Shown: positions 8,871 through 18,203, counted from the stretch's first letter. The stretch is DNA of 64,000 nucleotides from Halarcobacter ebronensis (GCF_013201825.1 NZ_CP053836.1:682001-746000), one strand, 5' to 3'. The notes: generated from the letters alone by a model not told the origin. Numbers and translations are program-made.

Positions 8871-8897
8871 ATATCAAAGGAAAAAATCCTTTGATAT
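8871..8897 (-). terminator. hairpin after actP
   Basis: An 11-bp perfect inverted repeat (ATATCAAAGGA / TCCTTTGATAT) with an A-rich loop directly follows the actP stop. It could end most transcripts before the DUF294 gene and so lower its expression relative to the transporter. The U tract is modest, so partial readthrough is likely. Confidence 0.6.
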
Positions 8898-8902
8898 ATT
8901 TG

Positions 8903-10552
8903 TTAATGGTCAACAGCTCCTGCTGCTCCAAATCCTGTTTCAGCTCTTACACTTTGTGCTTCAAAAGCTTTTTGTTCATCTTTTGCTCTTTGAGAGTTAT
9001 CTGTAATAGAGAAGAACCAAATACCAACAAATGCTGCTGTTACTGAGAATAAAGCAGGGTATTTGTATGGGAAGATAGCCTCTTCATTATGTAAAATACT
9101 AACCCAAACAGTTGGTCCAAGTATAACCAAAATTACAGCTGTAAGTAATCCAATAAATCCACCAATAACTGCTCCTCTTGTTGTAAGTCTTGACCAATAA
9201 ATTGATAAAAATAGAATAGGGAAATTTGCCGATGCTGCAATAGCAAAAGCAAGACCAACCATAAATGCAATATTTTGTTGTTCAAATGCAATACCAAGTA
9301 AAACACCAATAATACCAATAACAATTACTGCAATTTTAGAGATTCTAATCTCTTGCTCTTCTGTTGCATTTGTATTAATTACAGATGCATAAATATCATG
9401 AGATATTGCAGAAGCTCCTGCTAGAGTTAGTCCTGATACAACAGCTAAAATAGTTGCAAAAGCAACAGCTGAAATAAATCCTAAAAATACATTTCCACCT
9501 ACAACATGTGAAAGGTGAATAGCAGCCATATTATTTCCACCAAATAGTTTACCATCTACAAAATATTTAGCTCCCTCTGGAGAGTTTAAAAATACAATTG
9601 CACCAAGACCAATAATTGCAATTACTAAATAGAAGTAACCAATAAATCCTGTTGCATAAACAACAGATTTTCTAGCCTCTTTTGCATTTCCAACTGTAAA
9701 GAATCTCATAAGAACGTGTGGTAATCCAGCTGTTCCTAGCATTAATGCAAGTCCTAAAGATATTGCAGAAATTGGATCAGAAACTAATCCTCCTGGTTCC
9801 ATAATTGCTTGTCCATCTTTGTGTATCTCAACTGCTTTTGTTGCAAGAGCTTCAAAACTAAATCCAAAATGGCTTAGAACCATAAATCCCATAAAAGAAA
9901 CTCCAGATAGTAGTAAAATTGCTTTAATAATCTGTACCCAAGTTGTTGCAAGCATTCCACCAAAAGTTACATAAATAATCATCATTACCCCAACAAGTAC
10001 AACAGCATACTCATACTCTAAACCAAATAGAACTTGAATAAGTTTTCCTGAACCAACCATTTGTGCAATTAGGTATAAAGTAACAACAGCCAATGAACCA
10101 AAAGCAGCTAGTGTTCTAATCTCTTTTTGTCCAAGTCTATATGCAGCAATATCTGCAAAAGTAAATTTACCTAAGTTTCTTAGTTTTTCTGCCATTAAAA
10201 ATAAAATAACAGGCCAACCAACTAAAAATCCAACCGCATAAACAAGTCCATCATAACCTTTTAGATAAACAAGTCCAGAGATACCTAAGAATGATGCCGC
10301 AGACATATAATCCCCTGCAATCGCCATACCATTTTGAAATCCAGAGATACCTCCCCCAGCTGTATAAAAATCACTAGCTGATTTTGTTCTTCTTGCCGCC
10401 CAATAAGTGATACCTAAAGTTCCACCAATAAAGATAAAGAACATTATAATTGCAGGGATATTCAACTCTCTTTTTGTTGCTTCAAAAGTTGCATCTCCCC
10501 CTGCAAATAGTGCAACTGCTAAAACTGATAAAATTGCAAATATTTTAAACAT
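8903..10552 (-). CDS. actP: cation/acetate symporter ActP
   Basis: An inner-membrane sodium/solute symporter of 549 residues, the same length as E. coli ActP. After an N-terminal hydrophobic leader it has the SSS-family series of membrane helices. Typical family stretches are [20 protein letters not shown] near residue 76, and [15 protein letters not shown] in the middle. It overlaps the stop of the DUF485 gene by one base, the classic yjcH-actP arrangement. It brings in acetate and other short monocarboxylates for the Pta-AckA route. Confidence 0.93.
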   Translation of the reverse strand: MFKIFAILSVLAVALFAGGDATFEATKRELNIPAIIMFFIFIGGTLGITYWAARRTKSASDFYTAGGGISGFQNGMAIAGDYMSAASFLGISGLVYLKGYDGLVYAVGFLVGWPVILFLMAEKLRNLGKFTFADIAAYRLGQKEIRTLAAFGSLAVVTLYLIAQMVGSGKLIQVLFGLEYEYAVVLVGVMMIIYVTFGGMLATTWVQIIKAILLLSGVSFMGFMVLSHFGFSFEALATKAVEIHKDGQAIMEPGGLVSDPISAISLGLALMLGTAGLPHVLMRFFTVGNAKEARKSVVYATGFIGYFYLVIAIIGLGAIVFLNSPEGAKYFVDGKLFGGNNMAAIHLSHVVGGNVFLGFISAVAFATILAVVSGLTLAGASAISHDIYASVINTNATEEQEIRISKIAVIVIGIIGVLLGIAFEQQNIAFMVGLAFAIAASANFPILFLSIYWSRLTTRGAVIGGFIGLLTAVILVILGPTVWVSILHNEEAIFPYKYPALFSVTAAFVGIWFFSITDNSQRAKDEQKAFEAQSVRAETGFGAAGAVDH

Positions 10553-10866
10553 TATAATTCATCCTTTACATCTTCTCTTACTTTTTCAATCAAATCTTCA
10601 TACTCACCATTTGCTTTTGCCACATATATTAAAGTTGTTATAAAACTAATAACAATGATTGCAATCCCAATAGGGTATGCTATAGTCATAACTCCATCTC
10701 CTGTTTTTGTTCCAAGAATTGATGGGTTAAATGCGATTGTTAGAATATATGAGTAAAACATTACCAAAACAAAAATTCCAAGTTTTACGGCAAAGCCTGT
10801 TCTTTTTTTTACTAACTCTTGATAGTTAGGATTTGCTTTGATTTTTGCTACTAATTCATCATTCAT
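10552..10866 (-). CDS. DUF485 small membrane protein, partner of ActP
   Basis: A 104-residue protein with two membrane helices (about 27-47 and 62-86) and the family motif [15 protein letters not shown] near the N-terminus, as in E. coli YjcH. Its stop overlaps the actP start, so translation is probably coupled. It is the first gene of the actP operon. It has a good ribosome site (GGGAAGGA). A TATAAT lies about 80 nt upstream at roughly 10945. Confidence 0.9.
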   Translation of the reverse strand: MNDELVAKIKANPNYQELVKKRTGFAVKLGIFVLVMFYSYILTIAFNPSILGTKTGDGVMTIAYPIGIAIIVISFITTLIYVAKANGEYEDLIEKVREDVKDEL

Positions 10867-11047
10867 AAATTATCCTTCCCTTTTTTATTTTTAGTCAATT
10901 ATTTACTCTACGTTGCAAACATTAATAACTAAAACTTGAAAAATTATACATTTTTTTGTAAATTAGACAAAATCAAGAAATGATTTTTAAGTAAAATTTA
11001 AGTTGTTGAAAAGAGTTAGTAACTAATAGTTACAAGATGAAAATAAA

Positions 11048-11064
11048 ATGCTATTTTAATGCTA
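11048..11064. promoter_or_regulatory. reversed acetate box between exonuclease 2 and the DUF485-actP operon
   Basis: ATGCTA at 11048-11053 and 11059-11064 on the + strand gives the same 11-bp direct repeat as at the pta promoters, but in opposite orientation relative to the minus-strand genes. It lies about 180 bp upstream of the DUF485 start and 23 bp downstream of the exonuclease stop. Flanking bases (AAA before, CG after) match the pta copy A site, so it is unlikely to be chance. Confidence 0.5.
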
Positions 11065-11086
11065 CGAAACCCATAAAATCGAATCT

Positions 11087-11719
11087 TTAACCAGTATAAA
11101 AAGTTGTGTTAGCAGGTGCTTTATCCTTAAGTTTTAGAAAAATCATTGAGGTCATAAGCGCATCATTTAGTGCATCATGTTTTCCAAGTTCAGGAATATC
11201 CAACTCTTTCATAATTGTGTCAAATTTCAAATCAACAAATTCATACTCACTTCTTCTTTTTATTGTTTTAAAGTACATTGATGAAACTTCAATTTGGTGA
11301 TTAGGAAGAGATATTCCTATATACTCTTTTGTATATTTAGAAATAATTGCAATATCAAATTTTATGTAATAACCAATTATTGGTCTATTTCCTATAAACT
11401 CAAGAAGTTTAAAAATTGCTTCTTTTGGTTCAGAGGCATTTTCTAAATCTACAGGTCTTATTTGATGAATTTTAATTGATGCACTATTTATACCTTTAGA
11501 GGGTTTTACAAAGATATTTAGAGTATCTCTCATTAAAATCTTATTTTTTTTGATTATAACTGCACCAATAGATAAAATTTCATCTTTTTTTGGATTTAAT
11601 CCTGTTGTTTCACAATCTAAACACACATATTCATCTTTTGGTGGTTCATTAAAAAGATATTCAAAATTTTTGTCCTTTAGACTATTCTTTCGAATTTTAT
11701 TCATAAATTTTTTTAACAT
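11087..11719 (-). CDS. DEDDh 3'-5' exonuclease paralogue, linked to the second symporter
   Basis: A 210-residue DnaQ-like exonuclease with Exo I DCETTG near residue 38, Exo II GYYIKFD and Exo III HDALNDA. It is clearly homologous along its length to the 206-residue exonuclease at 6384-7004, including the basic N-terminus. Its start shares one base with the stop of the upstream DUF294 gene, so the two are translationally coupled. It is the last gene of the second symporter unit. Confidence 0.85.
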   Translation of the reverse strand: MLKKFMNKIRKNSLKDKNFEYLFNEPPKDEYVCLDCETTGLNPKKDEILSIGAVIIKKNKILMRDTLNIFVKPSKGINSASIKIHQIRPVDLENASEPKEAIFKLLEFIGNRPIIGYYIKFDIAIISKYTKEYIGISLPNHQIEVSSMYFKTIKRRSEYEFVDLKFDTIMKELDIPELGKHDALNDALMTSMIFLKLKDKAPANTTFYTG

Positions 11720-13533
11720 TATAAAATCTTTTCTATTCTAAACGTGTAGATAATAAATTTTTTAAAGCTGATTACAATTTTAAAACTATCTTTTAATAGA
11801 TCCCTCTCTATTTTCCCTAGAGCGTGAGTATCTATCTCATTGTTTATCTTCTTTTTATCTTGTAGTTGGTGAAGATGAGATTTCAGTCTTAGGGTATTTA
11901 GAACTTCAAAAGCTTCTAAAAGTTCATTTGCCATCTGATTTTCTAGAACTTTTTTTTGATTTAAGATTTTTATTCTTTTTACTGTTGTAGTTTCTCTGAT
12001 TTTTTCCCTTAAAGCCAAGCTTCTAATCCCTTGAACTATTGGAAATATTCCAGTCTTTTTAATATCTATAAAGTAAGTTTTTGTCATAAAATTTGCAACT
12101 GTACTTGGAGTATCAAAAGTTAGTGTTGCTTTGGCAAAATATGCCATAAAAACATCTTTATCGTGAAGTTTATTAAACAAGTCATCTTTTAAATTTATAA
12201 GTAACTCTTTTTCTCCTGCAACTGCAAAAGAGTCAAAAAATATTGCCAAATCCATGTAGTTTTGCATGGCTGGTGCTTCAATCCATCTTGCTGTTTCACT
12301 TTTATATTGTTGTACAGTTTTGCACCAAAATGGGTTACTAACCATAATATTGCCTTCACATGGTGGATAACCAAAATCTATTAATGTTTTAGTCATCTCT
12401 TGCATATATGGTCTATATTGTTCAACATCTATTCCATCTTTTACAACCAATGCATTATCTTGGTCAGTTTTTATAATTTGTTCATTTCTCCCTTCACTTC
12501 CCATAACAATAAAACAAGCATCTTTTTGAAGCTCTTTAGGAACAATAAATTTATAAATCTTTTTATAGACTTTAGTATTTAGCTGACCTATTAAACTTGA
12601 AATATGATTTACTTTTACACCTTTTGCATTAAGTGTTCTTATGGTACTTATTAACTCACCACTTGCATCTTTTAACTCTTCTAGATTTCTTGCATTTTTT
12701 ATTTTTGTATCAACAACAAAAGTGTGGTTTGCAAAATGAGATAAAACATCAATTTGTTCCAGTGTTCCTAACATTTTGCCACTATTGTCAACAACACCAA
12801 CTCTTTTGATATTTTTTTTGATTAGAAGAGTTAAGGCATCAAAAAGATAATCATCTTGATTGATAGTAATCAAAGGGAAAATAGCAATCTCTTCAACAAG
12901 TATATTTAAATCTCTTCCTTCTAAAAGAACTTTTACCTTTAAAAGTGAGTCTGTAATAATTCCATACTCATTTTCACCTTTTACAAGAATTGTAGAAGTT
13001 GCATATTCCATTGATTTTTCAATTGCATCAATTAGGGTAGTTCCTTTTTCAACAATACAAGCAGGATGAAGTATAGTATCATGTACTCTTGCAATCATAA
13101 AAGAAGAGAGTTCTGATTTATACTCTTTCTCTTTTAGTGTTTGGAATTTATTAACTAGATTGTTTAAAAAGAAATCTTTGAATCCTTCATTTTGTTCAAT
13201 TAGTTCAAGAAATATTGTTTTTTCGATTTCATAACAGATTAAATCTTCATAGACCCTAAAGCTATTGTTTGTTTTCCCATAGATTAAAGAGTTCGCGTCA
13301 AAAGAGTCTTGTTGATGGAAATCCATCAATATCTCATCCTCTTTATACTCATGGACAATCCCTTTAATTACAATAAAAAAGTGATTAGGAATTTTTTCTG
13401 GAGTTATTAAAACCTCTCCTTTTGCATAGTATGCAATATCCATGTGTCTAATACATTTGTCCATTTGTTCTTCTGCCAAGAGTTCAAAGGGGTGTATATT
13501 TGAAAGAAAAGATTTTTGATCTCGAAGACTCAT
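11719..13533 (-). CDS. cNMP-binding / CBS pair / DUF294 nucleotidyltransferase-like protein (copy 2)
   Basis: A 604-residue paralogue of the protein at 6997-8838 with the same order: cNMP-like domain, two CBS domains, GlnD-like nucleotidyltransferase (GSEGRNEQIIKTDQDNAL near residue 345) and helical C-terminal domain. I start at the ATG at 13533; a TTG one codon earlier would sit too close to the AAGGAG ribosome site. N-terminal halves of the two paralogues have diverged much more than the nucleotidyltransferase motif, as expected if they sense different ligands or serve different transporters. It is co-transcribed with the exonuclease. Confidence 0.87.
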   Translation of the reverse strand: MSLRDQKSFLSNIHPFELLAEEQMDKCIRHMDIAYYAKGEVLITPEKIPNHFFIVIKGIVHEYKEDEILMDFHQQDSFDANSLIYGKTNNSFRVYEDLICYEIEKTIFLELIEQNEGFKDFFLNNLVNKFQTLKEKEYKSELSSFMIARVHDTILHPACIVEKGTTLIDAIEKSMEYATSTILVKGENEYGIITDSLLKVKVLLEGRDLNILVEEIAIFPLITINQDDYLFDALTLLIKKNIKRVGVVDNSGKMLGTLEQIDVLSHFANHTFVVDTKIKNARNLEELKDASGELISTIRTLNAKGVKVNHISSLIGQLNTKVYKKIYKFIVPKELQKDACFIVMGSEGRNEQIIKTDQDNALVVKDGIDVEQYRPYMQEMTKTLIDFGYPPCEGNIMVSNPFWCKTVQQYKSETARWIEAPAMQNYMDLAIFFDSFAVAGEKELLINLKDDLFNKLHDKDVFMAYFAKATLTFDTPSTVANFMTKTYFIDIKKTGIFPIVQGIRSLALREKIRETTTVKRIKILNQKKVLENQMANELLEAFEVLNTLRLKSHLHQLQDKKKINNEIDTHALGKIERDLLKDSFKIVISFKKFIIYTFRIEKIL

Positions 13534-13632
13534 CAAATCTCCTTGATTTAGTTTAATTTATTATAGTAAAGATAATCTAAAGAAGAGTACTCTTTTTTAT
13601 CCCTTAAGATAAGTGATAAAAAAAAGCACTAT

Positions 13633-13663
13633 AAAAAAGTCAACCCGAAGGTTGAACTTTTTT
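13633..13663 (-). terminator. terminator after the VC_2705-type symporter
   Basis: A stem of AAAAAAGT-CAACC with GGTTG-A-ACTTTTTT around a CGAA tetraloop, one bulged base, covers the symporter stop codon. The A/T ends give a U tract in the minus direction. It separates the transporter pair from the DUF294-exonuclease pair, as the hairpin at 8871 does in the first unit. Confidence 0.75.
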
Positions 13664-15539
13664 AGTGATTGTGAGCTTCCCCAGCGTTGTTAGGTAATCT
13701 AATAGACTCTACTAGTTCCTGAACATGTTGCGGTGGTTCTGGCGTCATTCTTGATACAGCAAATGCCACTATTAAGTGTAAGATTGTACCAATTGTACCA
13801 ATACCAGTTGGTGCAATTCCTAAGAAATAATCTTCTGGTTTTCCACCTAAGAATACGAAGTATACAATATACCCGAATGTAAAGATAAGACCTGTTAGGA
13901 TACCTGCAATTGCACCCTCTTTATTCATTCTTTTATCAAATATTCCAAGAATAATTGTAGGGAAGAATGCAGCTGCCGCAAGACCAAATGCAAAAGCAAC
14001 AACTTGTGCAACGAAACCTGGAGGGTTAATTCCTAAATAACCTGCCACACAAATTGCAACTACCGCTGAAATTCTTGCCCAAGTTAATTCAGTTTTTTCT
14101 GTTAATTTAGATTTTCCAGTCTCTGGATCTCTAAATATTACTTGTCCCATTAAGTCATGAGAGATTGCTGATGCAATTACAAGTAATAATCCCGCTGCTG
14201 TTGATAGTGCTGCTGCAAGACCCCCAGCAGCTATGAATGCAATAACCCAATTAGGTAAGTTTGCAATCTCTGGATTTGCAAGAACCATAATATCTCTATC
14301 AACATATAATTCATTTTCAATTTTTCCAGTATTTGCTAATGGTTTACCATTAGTTGTAGCTCTTTCACCATTTGGACCAACATTCGTTCCATCAAATACA
14401 GGTTTTCCACCTTTACCATCAAATGCATCACCTGGAGCATATTGAATTTTACCATCTCCATTTCTATCTGTCCATGCTAATAATCCACCTTGTTCCCAAG
14501 TGTTGAACCATTTACCATGATTTGGAGTTCCATCTGCGTGTTTTAATTCACCAGCAACAAACGCTTTATATTCAACATTTTGTACATTTTTGATTAAATT
14601 TAATCTAGCAAATGCAGCAACTGAAGATGCAGTTGTATACATAATTGCAATAAATACAAGTGCCCAACCAGCAGAGATTCTAGCATCTTTTACAGTTGGA
14701 ACTGTAAAAAATCTAACAATAACGTGTGGAAGACCAGCTGTACCAAGCATAAGTGCAGTTGTTAACATAAACATATTCCATAAACTTCCTGGCTCAGTAT
14801 AAGCTTTAAATCCAAGGTCTGTAATGGCTGTATCCAAGGCATGTAATAAGTATGTTCCTTCAGGAATAACTTTTACTCCATCATCAAAAGCAAATGTTGT
14901 TTGACCAAAAAGTGCTAATTGTGGGAAAAATGTATCTGTAATCTGTAAAGATAAGAAGATTGCAGGAATTAAATATGCCATAATCATTACACAATATTGT
15001 GCAACTTGAGTATAAGTAATACCTTTCATTCCACCAAGTACAGAGTAGAAGAATACAATTGCCATACCAATAAGTACACCTGTATTTACATCAACTTGTA
15101 AAAATCTTGAGAATACAATACCAACCCCTCTCATTTGTCCTGCAACATATGTAAATGAAATAAAGATTACACAAATAACAGCAACAGTTCTTGCTACATT
15201 TGAGTAGTATCTATCTCCCACGAAGTCAGGAACAGTAAATTTACCAAATTTTCTTAAATATGGAGCTAGTAACATTGCAAGTAGAACGTATCCACCTGTC
15301 CAACCCATTAAGTATGCACTCGCATCAGAACCTTTAAATGCAATGATCCCTGCCATTGAAATAAATGATGCAGCTGACATCCAGTCTGCAGCCGTAGCCA
15401 TACCATTTGCAACTGGATGAACACCACCACCTGCAACATAGAAGTCCTTAGTAGAACCAGCTTTTGCCCAAAGTGCAATACCAATATATAGTGCGAATGA
15501 AACGCCTACGAATAAATATATTAATGTTTGTAATTCCAT
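13662..15539 (-). CDS. sodium:solute symporter, VC_2705 subfamily (acetate-type)
   Basis: A 625-residue inner-membrane SSS-family symporter, longer than ActP. It has the family stretches STKDFYVAGGGVHPVANGM near residue 29 and [15 protein letters not shown] near 266. An extra hydrophilic loop at about 320-420 carries an EF-hand/dockerin-like calcium loop, DRNGDGKI at 358-365. It pairs with the DUF4212 small subunit 9 nt upstream, the standard two-gene unit. Likely substrate is acetate or a related monocarboxylate. Upstream lies an operator-like direct repeat and a two-component system. Confidence 0.9.
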   Translation of the reverse strand: MELQTLIYLFVGVSFALYIGIALWAKAGSTKDFYVAGGGVHPVANGMATAADWMSAASFISMAGIIAFKGSDASAYLMGWTGGYVLLAMLLAPYLRKFGKFTVPDFVGDRYYSNVARTVAVICVIFISFTYVAGQMRGVGIVFSRFLQVDVNTGVLIGMAIVFFYSVLGGMKGITYTQVAQYCVMIMAYLIPAIFLSLQITDTFFPQLALFGQTTFAFDDGVKVIPEGTYLLHALDTAITDLGFKAYTEPGSLWNMFMLTTALMLGTAGLPHVIVRFFTVPTVKDARISAGWALVFIAIMYTTASSVAAFARLNLIKNVQNVEYKAFVAGELKHADGTPNHGKWFNTWEQGGLLAWTDRNGDGKIQYAPGDAFDGKGGKPVFDGTNVGPNGERATTNGKPLANTGKIENELYVDRDIMVLANPEIANLPNWVIAFIAAGGLAAALSTAAGLLLVIASAISHDLMGQVIFRDPETGKSKLTEKTELTWARISAVVAICVAGYLGINPPGFVAQVVAFAFGLAAAAFFPTIILGIFDKRMNKEGAIAGILTGLIFTFGYIVYFVFLGGKPEDYFLGIAPTGIGTIGTILHLIVAFAVSRMTPEPPQHVQELVESIRLPNNAGEAHNH

Positions 15540-15548
15540 CTATGACTC

Positions 15549-15803
15549 CTATTCATGTACGCCATATTTTTCATCAATTGATGCCATTTTTGCAACATAA
15601 ACAAAAATCAATATAACGAATGCATAGATTGCACCTTGTTGTGCAAACCAAAACCCTAATTTAACACCAGAAATTTCAATTTGATTAAGTTCATTAATAA
15701 ATAGAATTCCACAACCAAAAGAGACAATAAACCATACAACTAATAATTTAAGTATAGTTGAAATGTTTTCTTTCCAATAAGCTTGAGCTTTCTCAGGACT
15801 CAT
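15549..15803 (-). CDS. DUF4212 symporter small subunit
   Basis: An 84-residue protein with two membrane helices (about 15-37 and 48-70) and the family start SPEKAQAYWKENI. It is the small-subunit partner of VC_2705-type sodium symporters. It has a ribosome site (AGGAG) and is the first gene of the operon. Its promoter region holds two pairs of 11-bp direct repeats and a TATACT -10. Confidence 0.9.
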   Translation of the reverse strand: MSPEKAQAYWKENISTILKLLVVWFIVSFGCGILFINELNQIEISGVKLGFWFAQQGAIYAFVILIFVYVAKMASIDEKYGVHE

Positions 15804-15862
15804 GTAATACTCCTTTTTTTTAATTTACTAAAATATAATCTTTTTAGTAATTCAACAATAAA

Positions 15863-15936
15863 AGTATAAGCCTCAACTATAGCAAAAATGTAGCAATGAA
15901 AAATATTTTTTTTTAAACGTAGGATTAGTGTAGCAA
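15863..15936 (-). promoter_or_regulatory. double direct-repeat operator and -10 for the DUF4212-symporter operon
   Basis: TAGCA at 15880 and 15891 (11-bp period), plus TAGGA at 15920 and TAGCA at 15931 (again 11 bp), form two tandem half-site pairs. In the reading direction a TATACT -10 (15863-15868) follows the proximal pair after exactly 11 nt. The response-regulator gene ends only 35 bp upstream. This fits two dimers of an OmpR-family activator. Inferred. Confidence 0.6.
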
Positions 15937-15959
15937 ATAAGCTTCAAAGAAGCCTATTT
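15935..15959. terminator. hairpin after the response regulator
   Basis: AAATA-A-GCTTC, loop AAA, GAAGC-C-TATTT, with one mismatch in the stem. It lies just past the response-regulator stop and next to the distal operator pair. No strong U tract follows, so terminator activity is uncertain. Confidence 0.4.
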
Positions 15960-15970
15960 ACCGAATAAGA

Positions 15971-16633
15971 TTAAACTGAATAAAATCTATCAATTTTATA
16001 ACCAAGACCTCTAATATTTTTTATAAAATCCTCTTTTAGTGCTTTTTTTAGTCTAGAAATCTCTGCTCTTATAGTTGGATTGTCAATATTTTCTCCACTC
16101 CAAATATCCATTCTAAACTTTTCAAAGTCAACAATCATATTTATATTAAGTGCCAAAATATGAATAATATCAAGCTGTTTTTTAGTTAAAGTTTGAGGTT
16201 CACCATTAAAATATAGAGTCTTTTTATCTTTTGAATAAGAGTAATTCTCTGAAAATCTAATATGAGAAGTTGTTTTTTGGTCTTTTTTTAGTATTTGATT
16301 TATCTTAATTCCTAACTCTTCTAAATGAAAAGGTTTTTTAATGTACTCTCTACAACCCAAATCATATGCTCTTGTGATATCTTCTATATCATTTAAAGCT
16401 GTTATAAATATTGTTGGAATATAGATTCTTTTCATATTAAGCTCTTGTAAAATCTCAAACCCATCTTTTTTAGGTACATTTATATCTAGTACAAGTAAGT
16501 CATAACTTATATCTATACTATTTATTACCTCTTCACCATCAGTGAAACTTTCAACCATATGCCCAATGCTTCTTAGATATTCTGAGATTGCATTATTCAA
16601 CATTAATTCATCTTCAAGAAGTAGTATTTTCAT
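15971..16633 (-). CDS. OmpR-family response regulator
   Basis: A 220-residue regulator: receiver domain (1-115) with acidic pocket EDE near residue 7, phospho-acceptor Asp in LLVLDINVPKKDG near 52 and the conserved Lys in YIKKPFHLEELG near 100, followed by a winged-helix domain (about 125-218). It overlaps the histidine kinase gene by 20 nt. It sits directly upstream of the DUF4212-symporter operon, whose promoter has the 11-bp direct repeats typical of this regulator class. I infer that it controls the acetate genes of this region. Confidence 0.9.
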   Translation of the reverse strand: MKILLLEDELMLNNAISEYLRSIGHMVESFTDGEEVINSIDISYDLLVLDINVPKKDGFEILQELNMKRIYIPTIFITALNDIEDITRAYDLGCREYIKKPFHLEELGIKINQILKKDQKTTSHIRFSENYSYSKDKKTLYFNGEPQTLTKKQLDIIHILALNINMIVDFEKFRMDIWSGENIDNPTIRAEISRLKKALKEDFIKNIRGLGYKIDRFYSV

Positions 16634-18203
16634 TTATTCTAAACCTATAAGTAAATTTTGTTTCAGTGTCAGTAGATTCAAGTTTGATTATAACCAAATT
16701 TTTATCACATATTTCTTTTACAATCCTAAGCCCCAGTCCAAAGCCTCCTCGAGAGTTATTTTCTCTATAAAAATCATCAAAAATCTTATTTATATTTTCA
16801 ATTTTTTCTGAGTTTGTTTTTACGCTAAACTCTATAAAATCATTTTTAAAATATGTAAGTCTTACATAAATAGCAGATTTTGCATAAGAGTATTTTATTG
16901 AGTTAGAGATATTATTATCTATAATTCTTTGAAGTTCTATTCTATTAAATTTAATATATATATCTTCATCAATATTAGTTGTAAAATGTAAATCATTTGA
17001 AGTAGCTATCCCTTCAAAAAAGTTTAGTCTCTCTTTCAAATATAAAGAGAAATCAATGTACTCTTTTGGATAATCAACTCTGTCTTTTTTTATTAAATAG
17101 GAAAGATCATCATATATATATTGAATGATTTTAGCGCCACTTTCAATATTTGATATATATTTATTTTCCTCTTTTAAAGTATTCATTTTAAGTAGATCTA
17201 TATTTGTTCTTATAATAGACAATGGAGTATTTATCTCATGTACAGAGTTTTTCAAAAACTTCTTTTGTGAATCAATTAGATTTTGAAGCTCTTTTGTTTG
17301 ATGATTTACTGTCTCTTCAAGGTGTTTATTTATATCCCTTAACATTGTATTTTTATCTTTGATATTGTGCATTGCATCATAAGCATAGTTTGCAATAACT
17401 TTAAACTCTCCAAAAATAAGTCTGTCCTGTTTAATTCTAAGATCATCTTTTTGTGACTCTTTAAAATATTTCCCTATCTCTTTTACATCGTTAACAATCA
17501 ATATGGTTGCATTTTTGTAAATAAAAATAGAGTAAAGAACTAACATAACAGTTAAAGAGACAATTTGAAGAATATAGTTAGATATCTTTTCATCATATTC
17601 ATCTTTTTTTATTTGGACAATCTTATTAATTTCATCTAGGTAGATACCTCTTCCAACTGTCCAATTAAGAGGTTCATATGCGTGAGCATAGGAGATTTTA
17701 AGGGCATCATCTTTTATTTCTGGTTTATACCAAATATATTGTACAAATCCGCCATCTTTTTTCTTTGAGATATCAATTAACTCTTTTATAACCTTTTTCC
17801 CAGAAGGGTCTTTAAACTCATAAAGATTTTTACCTATATACTCTTTTGAAATTGGATAATAAATTGATGTTCCATCAAAGTCATAAATAAAGAGATAATT
17901 GTTTAGTTTTTCATTCTCTCGCATCTTTTCTAAAGCTTCAAGAATATCATTTTTTATCTCATTTTCACTTTTTATATCTTTGAATTTATTGTAGTAGTAG
18001 TTAATAAATTTTAGACTCTTTTTTACATCAGCTTCTATTAAATCTTTTTGTTTATTCTCATAGTCCGTTTTTATTATTTTAATTTTCTCTTGAAATTCAT
18101 CAAAAGCATTTTCAATAATTATAAAGGTAAAAGAGGAGGTTAAAATTATAATAAAAAAGATACTGTATAAAATAAGATGGTAAAGGGATTTTGCTTTAAT
18201 CAT
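16614..18203 (-). CDS. sensor histidine kinase with periplasmic Cache domain
   Basis: A 529-residue membrane kinase. The first membrane helix is at about 8-30, a periplasmic single-Cache (sCache_2-like) domain runs about 40-200, a second helix follows near 215, then a signalling helix, a dimerisation region with the H box SVHEINTPL near 313, and an ATPase domain ending with the G box GGFGLGLRIVKEI. The Cache domain suggests direct sensing of a small organic acid. It precedes and overlaps its response regulator. A TATAAT lies just upstream at 18218-18223. Confidence 0.9.
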   Translation of the reverse strand: MIKAKSLYHLILYSIFFIIILTSSFTFIIIENAFDEFQEKIKIIKTDYENKQKDLIEADVKKSLKFINYYYNKFKDIKSENEIKNDILEALEKMRENEKLNNYLFIYDFDGTSIYYPISKEYIGKNLYEFKDPSGKKVIKELIDISKKKDGGFVQYIWYKPEIKDDALKISYAHAYEPLNWTVGRGIYLDEINKIVQIKKDEYDEKISNYILQIVSLTVMLVLYSIFIYKNATILIVNDVKEIGKYFKESQKDDLRIKQDRLIFGEFKVIANYAYDAMHNIKDKNTMLRDINKHLEETVNHQTKELQNLIDSQKKFLKNSVHEINTPLSIIRTNIDLLKMNTLKEENKYISNIESGAKIIQYIYDDLSYLIKKDRVDYPKEYIDFSLYLKERLNFFEGIATSNDLHFTTNIDEDIYIKFNRIELQRIIDNNISNSIKYSYAKSAIYVRLTYFKNDFIEFSVKTNSEKIENINKIFDDFYRENNSRGGFGLGLRIVKEICDKNLVIIKLESTDTETKFTYRFRINENTTS

